Shown here: piece by piece, positions 19,734 to 28,346 of the stretch
Position numbering within the stretch: the first letter of the stretch is position 1
Layout: the number at the start of each line of letters is the position of its first letter
The notes under the pieces: generated by a model
Seen by the model: the letters and a program-made list of their open reading frames with translations, nothing else
What the model was told of the DNA's origin: nothing
Databases searched by the model: none
Made by a program: the position numbers and the translations under genes
Source of the DNA: Candidatus Enterococcus myersii
GTDB lineage: Bacteria; Bacillota; Bacilli; Lactobacillales; Enterococcaceae
Reading direction: 5' to 3'
Assembly (NCBI RefSeq): GCF_017316025.1
Contig: NZ_JAFLVT010000008.1
Coordinates: 310,001-374,000 of the forward strand
DNA: 64,000 bases

Positions 19734-20262
19734 TTATTTTCAAGGTGAAACTGTTGCGCTATCCGAAATGTTAGCTGCTCGTGAACAACGAGTTGCATTA
19801 CAACATGAACTTTTAAAAAAATGTGCTAACGCAAGCTTGCTTTCAGCAACAATGAATATTCCAGGGCCGGTTAAAAATACTCCGGCTTTGGAAAAAACAT
19901 TTATCACTTTGGTCGAGACAGTTCGCAAAGAATTAAAAGATTTCTTTATCATTGAAACAAATTATTTTTCCCGTAAAACCGGTTTGGAGTTTTTACTTTT
20001 AGCAGAGATATCCCCGGAGCTGTTAAAACGAAAAATGATCGAAATCGAAGAAAAACACCCACAAGGCCGCTTGGTTGATTTAGATGTTTTGTGGCTAAAA
20101 GATGGTAAAATGCAGTCAATTAGTCGGCAAGATTTAGGCTTTCCTGCTAGAAAATGCCTCATTTGCAATAAAGACGCCAAGGTTTGTGGTCGGGCTAGAA
20201 CACATACAATTGAAGAAATGCAAGCAAAAATTGCAAGTATAATAGAAGATAGAAAGGAGTAG
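19726..20262 (+). CDS. citX: Apo-citrate lyase phosphoribosyl-dephospho-CoA transferase
   Basis: CitX attaches the prosthetic group made by CitG to CitD. The 178-residue protein ends with the conserved [22 protein letters not shown] stretch, identified by its CLxC cysteines and CxRxRxH. I chose ATG 19726, which overlaps the citF stop codon. Upstream in-frame TTG 19687 and ATG 19714 lack ribosome binding sites and would add residues not typical of the family. Confidence 0.92.
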   Translation: MSNYFQGETVALSEMLAAREQRVALQHELLKKCANASLLSATMNIPGPVKNTPALEKTFITLVETVRKELKDFFIIETNYFSRKTGLEFLLLAEISPELLKRKMIEIEEKHPQGRLVDLDVLWLKDGKMQSISRQDLGFPARKCLICNKDAKVCGRARTHTIEEMQAKIASIIEDRKE

Positions 20263-20266
20263 GGAG

Positions 20267-21661
20267 ATGACCAAACAAATTCGCTTTATGGAAACAGTTT
20301 TGCGAGACGGCCAACAAAGTCAAATCGCAACGCGGATGTCCACTGAAGATATGTTACCAATCATCAAAACGATGGATGAAGCTGGCTTTCATTCATTGGA
20401 GATGTGGGGAGGCGCAACATTTGATTCTTGTCTACGGTTTTTAAATGAAGACCCGTGGGAAAGATTGCGCAAAATCCGCCAAGAAGTCAAAAATACGAAA
20501 TTACAAATGCTATTACGTGGTCAAAATCTACTCGGCTACAAAAATTATGCAGATGACGTTGTACGTGAATTCGTCATGAAATCTGTTGAAAATGGAATCG
20601 ATATCGTGCGGGTTTTTGATGCTTTAAATGATACCCGTAATTTACGAACTTCAATTGAAGCATGTAAAGAAGCTGGTGGTCATTGTCAAACAGCGATTTC
20701 TTACACAACTAGCGATTTTCATACCGTCGATTATTTTGTTTCTTTAGCCAAAGAAATGGCAGAACTAGGTGCAGATTCAATCTGTATTAAAGATATGGCA
20801 GGAGTTTTAACCCCTGCGACTGGTTTTGAATTGGTGAGTCGCATTAAAGATAGTATTGCTTTACCATTGGAAGTTCATACCCATGCAACCAGTGGAATCT
20901 CAGAAATGACCTACTTAAAGGTAGCAGAAGCTGGAGCGGATATTATCGATACTGCAATTTCATCATTTTCAGGTGGGACGAGTCAACCGGCGACAGAATC
21001 TGTTGCTATCGCTTTATCAGGTCTTGGTTTTGATACCGGTCTTAAAATGGATAAATTGGAAGAAATCGCAAATTATTTTAATCCAATTCGCGATCACTTC
21101 CGCAATGAAGGAATACTAAATCCTAAAGTAAAAGATACAGAGCCAAAAACTTTAATTTATCAAGTTCCCGGTGGTATGTTATCTAACTTATTAAGTCAAT
21201 TGACTGAACAAGGCAATGCAGATAAGTATGATGAAGTTTTAGCTGAAGTGCCAAAAGTGCGGGCAGATTTAGGTTTTCCACCACTTGTAACACCACTATC
21301 ACAAATGGTCGGTACGCAAGCATTAATGAATATTTTGGCTGGTGAACGCTACAAAATGGTACCAAACGAAATCAAAGATTACGTTCGTGGCCTATACGGT
21401 AAACCACCAGTTGCTATTAAAGAAGATATCAAAGAAAAAATTATCGGGGATGAACCAGTTATCACAAAACGTCCTGCAGATTTACTAGCACCACAATTAC
21501 CAGGTTTTGAAGAAGAAATCAAAGAGTACGCAAAATCAATCGAAGACGTGTTAAGTTACGCCGTCTTCCCACAACAAGCAAAAGATTTCTTAGGACGCCG
21601 TGAAGATCCATTTTATGACGTACCACTTCAAACTGTAAACGTAAAGATTGACGTACAATAA
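20267..21661 (+). CDS. oadA: Oxaloacetate decarboxylase alpha subunit (carboxyltransferase)
   Basis: OadA transfers the carboxyl group of oxaloacetate to biotin on OadD, releasing pyruvate. The 464 residues comprise a TIM-barrel carboxyltransferase domain and the conserved carboxylase domain. Landmarks are ETVLRDGQQSQIATRM near residue 10, KDMAG near 178, and the metal-ligand histidines in VHTHAT near 205. The usual C-terminal biotinyl domain is absent and is supplied by OadD. AAGGAG lies at the end of citX. It is the last gene of the operon; no soluble citM-like decarboxylase follows. Confidence 0.95.
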   Translation: MTKQIRFMETVLRDGQQSQIATRMSTEDMLPIIKTMDEAGFHSLEMWGGATFDSCLRFLNEDPWERLRKIRQEVKNTKLQMLLRGQNLLGYKNYADDVVREFVMKSVENGIDIVRVFDALNDTRNLRTSIEACKEAGGHCQTAISYTTSDFHTVDYFVSLAKEMAELGADSICIKDMAGVLTPATGFELVSRIKDSIALPLEVHTHATSGISEMTYLKVAEAGADIIDTAISSFSGGTSQPATESVAIALSGLGFDTGLKMDKLEEIANYFNPIRDHFRNEGILNPKVKDTEPKTLIYQVPGGMLSNLLSQLTEQGNADKYDEVLAEVPKVRADLGFPPLVTPLSQMVGTQALMNILAGERYKMVPNEIKDYVRGLYGKPPVAIKEDIKEKIIGDEPVITKRPADLLAPQLPGFEEEIKEYAKSIEDVLSYAVFPQQAKDFLGRREDPFYDVPLQTVNVKIDVQ

Positions 21662-21710
21662 GAAAAAAGTTAATGACTCTTTTAAAGTTCAATTTTTAAT
21701 CGAAGTAGTA

Positions 21711-21750
21711 AAAGCTGTAAAAATCAGTAATGATTTTTACAGCTTTTTTG
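21711..21750 (+). terminator. Terminator of the citrate operon
   Basis: AAAGCTGTAAAAATCA and TGATTTTTACAGCTTT form a perfect 16-bp stem around GTAA, followed by TTTTTTG. This is a textbook intrinsic terminator after oadA. Confidence 0.93.
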
Positions 21751-21785
21751 TGATGAGATTGGAGTCCAATCACCAAAAAATGATT

Positions 21786-21836
21786 TTATCATCAAAATTT
21801 ATGATTGAATGCAAATTTTGATGATAATTATTTTTT
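21786..21836. promoter_or_regulatory. 15-bp perfect inverted repeat upstream of the mannosidase locus
   Basis: TTATCATCAAAATTT (21786-21800) and AAATTTTGATGATAA (21813-21827) are perfect complements around a 12-base loop, and a T-rich tract follows. It could be a second, AT-rich terminator or an operator for the downstream locus. No gene is seen in 21662-21955. Confidence 0.6.
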
Positions 21837-21870
21837 TAAATGATTGAGCTTTTTGAATACTTAAGTAATA

Positions 21871-21886
21871 TTGTAAGTGCTTACAA
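21871..21886. promoter_or_regulatory. cre-like palindrome before the ABC importer
   Basis: TTGTAAGTGCTTACAA is a near-perfect palindrome that fits the cre consensus except for T in place of C at the centre. It lies about 70 bases before the substrate-binding protein start, so glucose repression by CcpA, or binding of a LacI-type repressor, is likely. Confidence 0.65.
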
Positions 21887-21955
21887 TTAGTTGCGGCCGG
21901 AATTAATTGTTTAGTGATGGATTAGTTAAATAATAGCTGAAGTGAGGTTAGGAAA

Positions 21956-23332
21956 TTGAAAAACTCAAAAATGAAAAAAATCGCTTTGTTTACTTCTTTA
22001 TTAGTAGTTCCGTTTTTAGTTGCTGGATGTGGAAATGATGCAAAGGAAAGTTCTGCCAGTAAAGATGGAAAAACAGAAATTAAAATTACTTGGCGCAATA
22101 CCGGAGATCATGATAAGATGCAGAAATTTTTAGAAGAAGAATTTATTCCGAAATTTGAAAAAGATAATCCAGATATTAAAGTGACGCCATCTTCTATTAC
22201 TGCAAGTGAGGGTGATTATTTTTCTAAAGTTGCTTTATCAATGCAATCAGAGAGTACTGCTCCAGATATTGTTGCAGAGGATTCTTTCATGCTAAACTCG
22301 GATGCCAATGCCGGCTATTTGACAGCTTTAGATGACTACGTAGCAAAATGGGACGATTGGAGTAATTATACTGAGAATTTGAAAGCAGGATCTATTGCTC
22401 AAGATGGTAAATTATATGCTATTCCAGGAACATCAGACTCCAGAGGAATTTGGTTTAATAAAAATGTATTTAAAAAAGCGGGTTTACCTGAAGACTGGCA
22501 ACCAAAAACATGGGAAGATATTGTAGCTGCAGCAGAAAAAGTGAAAGAGACGCAACCAAAAGTAATTCCTTTTGGTATGGGAGTAGCAAAAGCAAACGGT
22601 GAGTCTGTTTCTATGCAAACTTTTGAAATGTTGTTATATGGAACAAAAGACCAATTATTTGATTCAGAAACCCGAAAATGGGACGTGAATAGCCAAGGTA
22701 TTTTGGACTCATTAAACTTTATTGATGAAATTTATAATCAGAAAAAATTAGGACCATCCTTATCAATTGCTATTAATAGTAACTACGGTTCAGTAATGTT
22801 CCAAGAAAAATTTCCTAAAGATGAGGTAGCTATGCTTTTGGATGGATTCTGGAGTCAGGGAAATTGGACTGAATCAGGAGCAACTCCAGTTGAAAACATG
22901 ACCGAGCGTTTTGGATTTGCTGCTATGCCAACCCAAAATGGCGATGCACCAGGAACTACTACAATGTCTGGTGGTTGGACATGGGCAATTCCTGCAAAAG
23001 CTAAAAATAAAGAAGCATCATGGAAAGTTATACAAGCATTAGGTGGTAAAGAAGAACAAGCCAAGCGTGCAATTGCAGAAGGGAATTTAACAGTACGTGA
23101 TGATTCCGCTGAATTACCAGAATACAAAGATCAACCGTTCATTGCTGAAGCTACTAGTTTCTTAAAGAATGCGCATTTCCGTCCAGCTGACGATAAGTAT
23201 CCAAACGTATCTGTTGAAATTCAAAACATGGTGGAATCTGTGGCGACTGGTTCAAAAACGCCAGAACAAGCAGCAAAAGACTATGCAACCAATGTGACAC
23301 GGATTGTAGGAGAAGAGAATATTAAAAAATAA
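21956..23332 (+). CDS. Carbohydrate ABC transporter substrate-binding lipoprotein
   Basis: This extracellular solute-binding protein of family 1 (458 aa) has a basic start, a hydrophobic stretch and a lipobox LVAGC near residues 21-25, so it is anchored by diacylglyceryl-cysteine outside the membrane. The mature part is rich in Trp and Tyr and typical of oligosaccharide binders. It starts at TTG 21956 with GAGG eight bases upstream. With the two permeases and the GH38 mannosidase it probably captures mannose-containing oligosaccharides. No ATPase gene is in the cluster, so a shared MsmK/MalK-type ATPase elsewhere is presumably used. Confidence 0.93.
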   Translation: MKNSKMKKIALFTSLLVVPFLVAGCGNDAKESSASKDGKTEIKITWRNTGDHDKMQKFLEEEFIPKFEKDNPDIKVTPSSITASEGDYFSKVALSMQSESTAPDIVAEDSFMLNSDANAGYLTALDDYVAKWDDWSNYTENLKAGSIAQDGKLYAIPGTSDSRGIWFNKNVFKKAGLPEDWQPKTWEDIVAAAEKVKETQPKVIPFGMGVAKANGESVSMQTFEMLLYGTKDQLFDSETRKWDVNSQGILDSLNFIDEIYNQKKLGPSLSIAINSNYGSVMFQEKFPKDEVAMLLDGFWSQGNWTESGATPVENMTERFGFAAMPTQNGDAPGTTTMSGGWTWAIPAKAKNKEASWKVIQALGGKEEQAKRAIAEGNLTVRDDSAELPEYKDQPFIAEATSFLKNAHFRPADDKYPNVSVEIQNMVESVATGSKTPEQAAKDYATNVTRIVGEENIKK

Positions 23333-23336
23333 TATA

Positions 23337-23362
23337 TGGGCGGCTTTACAGCCGCCTTTTAC
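23337..23362 (+). terminator. Intercistronic hairpin after the binding-protein gene
   Basis: GGGCGGCTTTACAGCCGCC followed by TTTT lies six bases after the stop codon. Such a leaky terminator or 3'-stabilising hairpin between a binding protein and its permeases usually keeps the binding protein at higher level than the membrane subunits. Confidence 0.75.
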
Positions 23363-23379
23363 TTAAGTAGGTGAAAAAT

Positions 23380-24294
23380 ATGGAAAACGGATTAATTGAA
23401 CCATCAAAACATGAAAATAAAAGAAAACCACTATCTGATAACTTGAAGTCAATTTTCTTTTTATTACCAAGTTGGGTTTTGTTGTTAATCTTCTTTATTG
23501 GTCCGATGATTTTAACTTTTATTTTTTCTTTTACAAATCTAGCGTTAACAGGTGCTGAAGCAAGTCAATTGCAATTTATTGGTTTTGAAAACTTTACACG
23601 CATGTTTCAAGATCCAGAGTTTCGAACTAGTGTCTGGAATACAATCATTTTTGTATTTTTTTCAGCAGTATTAGGCCAATGCTTTTTAGGATTTCTGATT
23701 GCCTTTTTAATGCGAGAAAAAAATAAAACTTTTCGAAGAGTAATTGGTTTGATTATCATTGCTGCTTGGGTCACGCCAGAGGTTGTTGTCTCATTTTGTT
23801 GGGTGGCATTTCTTAGTGAAAGTGGCACAGCCAATTGGGTATTGGGATTATTAAATATCGAGCCAATAGCATGGTTGTTCACTTTTCCGATGGCTAGTGT
23901 AATTATTGCAAATATTTGGCGAGGCACTGCTTTTTCAATGATGGTCTTTCAATCGGCGTTAGATGATATTCCAAAAGAAGTAGAAGAAGCAGCTATTATG
24001 GATGGTGCTTCACGCTGGAAAATTGTGACCAAAATTACAATTCCAATGGTAAAAGGTACAATTGCAACAAACTTGATGTTGGTAACCTTACAGACTTTAG
24101 GCGTATTTACCTTGATTTATACAATGACTGGTGGTGGCCCTGGGGTAAGCACGGCTACTTTGCCTGTATTTATGTATAAACAAGCATTTGTGAGTTATCA
24201 ATTAGGATATGGAACGGCTATTTCCTTAGTTCTCTTAGTAATTGGAGCAATAGCAAGTCTTATTTACATGAAAACTTTGAAAGTGAAAGTGTAG
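23380..24294 (+). CDS. Sugar ABC transporter permease (MalF-like)
   Basis: This 304-residue inner membrane subunit has six predicted helices. The EAA loop EEAAIMDGASRWKIVTKITIP lies near residue 205-225, where the ATPase docks. ATG 23380 is preferred over the in-frame GTG 23371 because TAGGTGA spans the latter. It is followed immediately by the second permease gene. Confidence 0.93.
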   Translation: MENGLIEPSKHENKRKPLSDNLKSIFFLLPSWVLLLIFFIGPMILTFIFSFTNLALTGAEASQLQFIGFENFTRMFQDPEFRTSVWNTIIFVFFSAVLGQCFLGFLIAFLMREKNKTFRRVIGLIIIAAWVTPEVVVSFCWVAFLSESGTANWVLGLLNIEPIAWLFTFPMASVIIANIWRGTAFSMMVFQSALDDIPKEVEEAAIMDGASRWKIVTKITIPMVKGTIATNLMLVTLQTLGVFTLIYTMTGGGPGVSTATLPVFMYKQAFVSYQLGYGTAISLVLLVIGAIASLIYMKTLKVKV

Positions 24295-24303
24295 GTGAAT
24301 GAA

Positions 24304-25134
24304 ATGGTTAAAAGAAGTTATCAAATTGAAACGGCAATCCATTATATCATTCTAACTTTATTAGGAATTTTATTTTTACTTCCGTTATTATGGATGCTTT
24401 TTGCATCTGTGGATACAGGTGCAATTCAGGCATTGAAGATGCCTAAAAGTTTTACCTTAGAAAATTTTATTTCAATTATTACGGATGGCGGATTAGTTCG
24501 TTCTTTTGGCATTGGTCTATTGATTTCAGGCTGCCAAGCATTATTGGTAGTGGGGCTTTGTGTATTGGCTGCCTATCCACTTTCGCGTTATAAGCTTCGC
24601 TATAAAAAATCATTTATGATGACGATTTTATTTATGACGTCTTTGCCAATGACAGCTGTTATTGTACCGGTTTTTCAAATGTTCTTATACTTAAAATTTC
24701 AAGATTCACTAATAGCACTTACGTTCTTTCTAACGGCTTCATCACTCCCATATGGAATTTGGATGATGAAAAATTTTATGGACTCAGTCCCGCTAGATCT
24801 GGAGGAATCAGCATGGATTGACGGTGCGTCTACTTGGCAAGGAATAAAAAAAGTTGTTGCACCACTGATGTTACCTGGAATTTTTACAGTTGGGATATTT
24901 ACTTTTTCTGGAAGTTGGGGGAACTTTTTTGTACCGTATATTCTAATCCAGTCTCCAGATAAAATGCCTGCGTCAGTTTCAATTTTTCAATTTTTTGGTA
25001 ACTTTGGCATGGTTAATTATGGCCGACTGGCGGCCTTTTCAGTTTTATATTCTTTACCAGTTGTAATTTTATATGCTATTTCACAGAACTTCATGTCTAA
25101 AGGATTTAGTATGGGAGGAGCAACAAAAGGATGA
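24304..25134 (+). CDS. Sugar ABC transporter permease (MalG-like)
   Basis: The second permease subunit (276 aa) has six hydrophobic segments and the EAA motif LEESAWIDGASTWQGIKKV near residue 170-190. ATG 24304 has AGGTGA five bases upstream; the in-frame GTG at 24295 overlaps that site. The stop codon overlaps the start of the mannosidase gene, so the two are translationally coupled. Confidence 0.93.
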   Translation: MVKRSYQIETAIHYIILTLLGILFLLPLLWMLFASVDTGAIQALKMPKSFTLENFISIITDGGLVRSFGIGLLISGCQALLVVGLCVLAAYPLSRYKLRYKKSFMMTILFMTSLPMTAVIVPVFQMFLYLKFQDSLIALTFFLTASSLPYGIWMMKNFMDSVPLDLEESAWIDGASTWQGIKKVVAPLMLPGIFTVGIFTFSGSWGNFFVPYILIQSPDKMPASVSIFQFFGNFGMVNYGRLAAFSVLYSLPVVILYAISQNFMSKGFSMGGATKG

Positions 25135-28100
25135 TGAATTTTACATTTGTAGAAGAAAAGCTGCGTAACCGAATTGATAGTTTAAAAGAGCTCCGCTATC
25201 AGAGCAAGGTAGAGATTACGGATTGGTTTATTAAAGAAGATGTCACAAAAGAAGAAAAATATCCACCAGGAGATTTTAATGATTGGCAAACGTTCAAATT
25301 AGGAGATCAGTGGAGTGGGCGAGATTTTTATCTATGGATTCAGCAAGTGGTGAAGATTCCTGATGGTGGACGATTACTGTTTCTTTTTGATTTTGGCCGA
25401 ACAGGCGGTGGATATAATTCTGGGTTTGAGTCGCTTCTTTTTATCAATGGCAAACCTTACCAAGGTGTAGATAGTAATCATCAAGAGGTTTTTTTAGATG
25501 AGGCGTTATACGGAAAAGAAGTCACAGTATCCTTGCGGTTGTGGTCTGGTCTTGAAGGTGGCGGACCAGAAAAAATTCAACGGCATGAATTCAAAAAAGC
25601 GGAGTTAGTAGTGTTAGACGAACAAACAGATGGATTATACTATCTGTCAGATGTTGTCTTGAATACTATTTTGGAATTAAGTGATAATGACCCAATCAGA
25701 TATCAATTATTAGATGTGTTAAATCGAGCATTTACGAAGGTTGATTGGTCTTACCCTGGTAGTAATGCATTTTATACTTCAATTGAACAAGCGGAAACTT
25801 ATCTATCTGAAAAAATTGATGAAATTGAGAAAGATGATAATGTTGAGATTACGGCGATTGGCCATACTCACATTGATGTAGCATGGTTGTGGCGGTTAAA
25901 GCATACACGAGAAAAAGCAGCTCGAAGCTTTTCTACCGTGTTACGCTTAATGGAGAAATATCCAGACTATATTTTTTTACAAACTCAGCCTCAACTATAT
26001 AAGTATATGAAAAATGATTATCCTGAGATATATCAGAAAATTAAGGAACGTGTTGCAGAGGGGCGTTGGGAAGTTGACGGAGCGATGTGGTTAGAATCAG
26101 ATTGTAATATTCCCAGTGGTGAATCATTGACGCGACAAATTTTACACGGTTCAAAATTTATTAAAGAAGAATTTGGTCAAGAAGTGAACTATTTATGGTT
26201 GCCAGATGTTTTTGGTTACTCATGGGCGCTGCCACAGATTTTGAAGAAAAGTGGCATTGATACTTTTATGACTACAAAAATTAGCTGGAATCAATTTAAT
26301 CGGATGCCTCACGATACTTTTATTTGGAAGGGAATGGATGGTAGTGAGATCTTAACGCACTTCATTACAACACCAGAGCCCAAACCGCATGCCAGTTGGG
26401 CATCTGAATGGTTTTATACGTATAATGGCCTTCTAGAGCCAGAAACAGTTTTGGGAGCTTACAGAGGGTACAGGGATAAAGACATTAATTCTAGTCTTTT
26501 GATTTCTTATGGACATGGAGATGGTGGCGGTGGTGTTACGCGAGACATGTTGGAAAAACGTAGACAAATGGATCGAGTGGCAGGCCTGCCAAAAGTTAAA
26601 ACAGGAAGAGCAAAAGAATTCTTTGAAGAATTACAAAAAACTTTTAGTGAGACAGATCATTATGTTCATAAATGGGATGGAGAACTATATTTAGAATACC
26701 ATCGCGGAACATATACTTCGCAAGGTTACGTGAAAAAAATGAATCGAAAAACAGAGCTTGCATTACGCGAATTGGAAATTTTGTACACATTCGCAGAGTC
26801 TAAAGGCTATGATTATCCTAAAGAAAAACTTTTTGAACTCTGGGAGATTTTATTGCGAAATCAATTTCACGATATCATTCCTGGTTCCTCCATTAAAGAA
26901 GTTTACCAAGATCATAAAGAAGAATTTATTATGGTCAAAAAGGAAATTCAGAATTTATATCAGCAATTAAACAAGAAAACAGATAAATTACTGCTCGTTA
27001 ACACTGCTGCTTGGTTAAGAGATACACTTGTTTGTATTCCGTTGCAAAGCGCAGATAGCTACCAAGATGAACAAGGAAATATTTTTTCTACAGTCAAAAC
27101 AAAAGATAAAAAGTATATTTATGTTCCAGACTTACCAGCGCTTTCTGATAGACTTTTAACACCAATTGATGAGGTAGTCGCAACAGAGCACGTAACTGGA
27201 GTCGTGAAAGAAAATTATGTTGAAACTCCCCATTATGTTTTGAAATGGAATGAGGATGGTCACTTTACAAGTCTCTATGATAAAGATTTTGAGCGTGAAG
27301 TATTAAAAGGAAAAGGCAATCAGTTGCAAATTTTTGAAGATAAGCCTAAGGACTTTGACGCGTGGGATATTGATATTTTTTATCAAGAAAAGATGATGGA
27401 GATACCGTTTACAAGTTTTGAGTTGACTGAAAATAACGAATTTTTTGTAGAAATTACTTTTGATGCAAAAATTGGTAAATCTGAACTTACTCAAAAAGTA
27501 CGTCTTTATGCGAATTCAAGACGAATAGATTTTATTACAGATGTGGATTGGGTAGAGCGACAACGGCTATTGAAAGTAGCGTTTGAAGTAGATGTACGTG
27601 CTGTAGAAGCAACCTATGATATTCAATATGGAAATGTTAAGCGACCTACCCATTGGAATACCAGCTGGGATATGGCTAAATTTGAAACAGTTGGGCACCA
27701 GTGGGCGGATTTATCTGAAAGAAATTATGGTGTCAGCTTAATGAATGATTGTAAATATGGTTATGATATTAAAGGGAATATAATGCGATTATCTCTATTA
27801 AAAGGTGGTATATATCCTGATCCAGAAGCTGACCAGGGGCATCATCGTTTCACTTACAGTATTTTTCCTCATAGTGGGGATTGTATTTCAGGAGGAACGG
27901 TTAGAGAGGCGTGGGAAATCAACAATTCTATTACCGTCTTAAATCAAGATGATCATTTGCTACCAGCACTACAGTTATCTGTTGAAGGTGGCGTTGCAAT
28001 TGATGCAATAAAAAAAGCTGAAAATGGAAAAGGCTTTATTTTACGAGTGCATGATTATTCTGGCGGTCGTAGTAAATTTGAAATTTTGGGAATGAAGGAT

Positions 28101-28211
28101 GTTAATTGGAATCCGACGAATTTATTAGAACTAGATGAATCTGATTGTAGTAAAGGGCATGTAGCTTTTGAAATATCACCATATGAAGTAAAAACAACTC
28201 GAATATACTGA
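25131..28211 (+). CDS. Alpha-mannosidase, glycoside hydrolase family 38
   Basis: This large cytoplasmic enzyme (1026 aa, no signal peptide) should release mannose from imported alpha-mannosides. The GH38 zinc site appears as GHTHIDVAWLWR near residues 243-254. The nucleophile aspartate is in WLESDCNIPSGE near residue 324, and a further conserved stretch is LPDVFGYSWALPQI. The C-terminal half is the beta-sandwich region of the family. It overlaps the upstream permease by four bases (ATGA). Cytoplasmic location plus coupling to an ABC importer supports uptake of oligomannose before hydrolysis, perhaps derived from host glycans. Confidence 0.93.
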   Translation: MMNFTFVEEKLRNRIDSLKELRYQSKVEITDWFIKEDVTKEEKYPPGDFNDWQTFKLGDQWSGRDFYLWIQQVVKIPDGGRLLFLFDFGRTGGGYNSGFESLLFINGKPYQGVDSNHQEVFLDEALYGKEVTVSLRLWSGLEGGGPEKIQRHEFKKAELVVLDEQTDGLYYLSDVVLNTILELSDNDPIRYQLLDVLNRAFTKVDWSYPGSNAFYTSIEQAETYLSEKIDEIEKDDNVEITAIGHTHIDVAWLWRLKHTREKAARSFSTVLRLMEKYPDYIFLQTQPQLYKYMKNDYPEIYQKIKERVAEGRWEVDGAMWLESDCNIPSGESLTRQILHGSKFIKEEFGQEVNYLWLPDVFGYSWALPQILKKSGIDTFMTTKISWNQFNRMPHDTFIWKGMDGSEILTHFITTPEPKPHASWASEWFYTYNGLLEPETVLGAYRGYRDKDINSSLLISYGHGDGGGGVTRDMLEKRRQMDRVAGLPKVKTGRAKEFFEELQKTFSETDHYVHKWDGELYLEYHRGTYTSQGYVKKMNRKTELALRELEILYTFAESKGYDYPKEKLFELWEILLRNQFHDIIPGSSIKEVYQDHKEEFIMVKKEIQNLYQQLNKKTDKLLLVNTAAWLRDTLVCIPLQSADSYQDEQGNIFSTVKTKDKKYIYVPDLPALSDRLLTPIDEVVATEHVTGVVKENYVETPHYVLKWNEDGHFTSLYDKDFEREVLKGKGNQLQIFEDKPKDFDAWDIDIFYQEKMMEIPFTSFELTENNEFFVEITFDAKIGKSELTQKVRLYANSRRIDFITDVDWVERQRLLKVAFEVDVRAVEATYDIQYGNVKRPTHWNTSWDMAKFETVGHQWADLSERNYGVSLMNDCKYGYDIKGNIMRLSLLKGGIYPDPEADQGHHRFTYSIFPHSGDCISGGTVREAWEINNSITVLNQDDHLLPALQLSVEGGVAIDAIKKAENGKGFILRVHDYSGGRSKFEILGMKDVNWNPTNLLELDESDCSKGHVAFEISPYEVKTTRIY

Positions 28212-28217
28212 TAAAGT

Positions 28218-28300
28218 GACAACGGTATAAAAAATGAATCGAAAAATAAATTTATTATTTAATTTTTGATGAATGATTTATGAAACCGTTGTCTTTTTGT
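28218..28300 (+). terminator. Terminator of the mannosidase operon
   Basis: GACAACGGT (28218-28226) pairs with ACCGTTGTC (28285-28293), with further AT-rich pairing inside, and CTTTTTGTCTTTTTTT follows. It separates the mannosidase gene from the regulator gene. Confidence 0.8.
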
Positions 28301-28346
28301 CTTTTTTTAGCATAAAAACTGTGCCATAATTCAATGGGGGTGTCAA

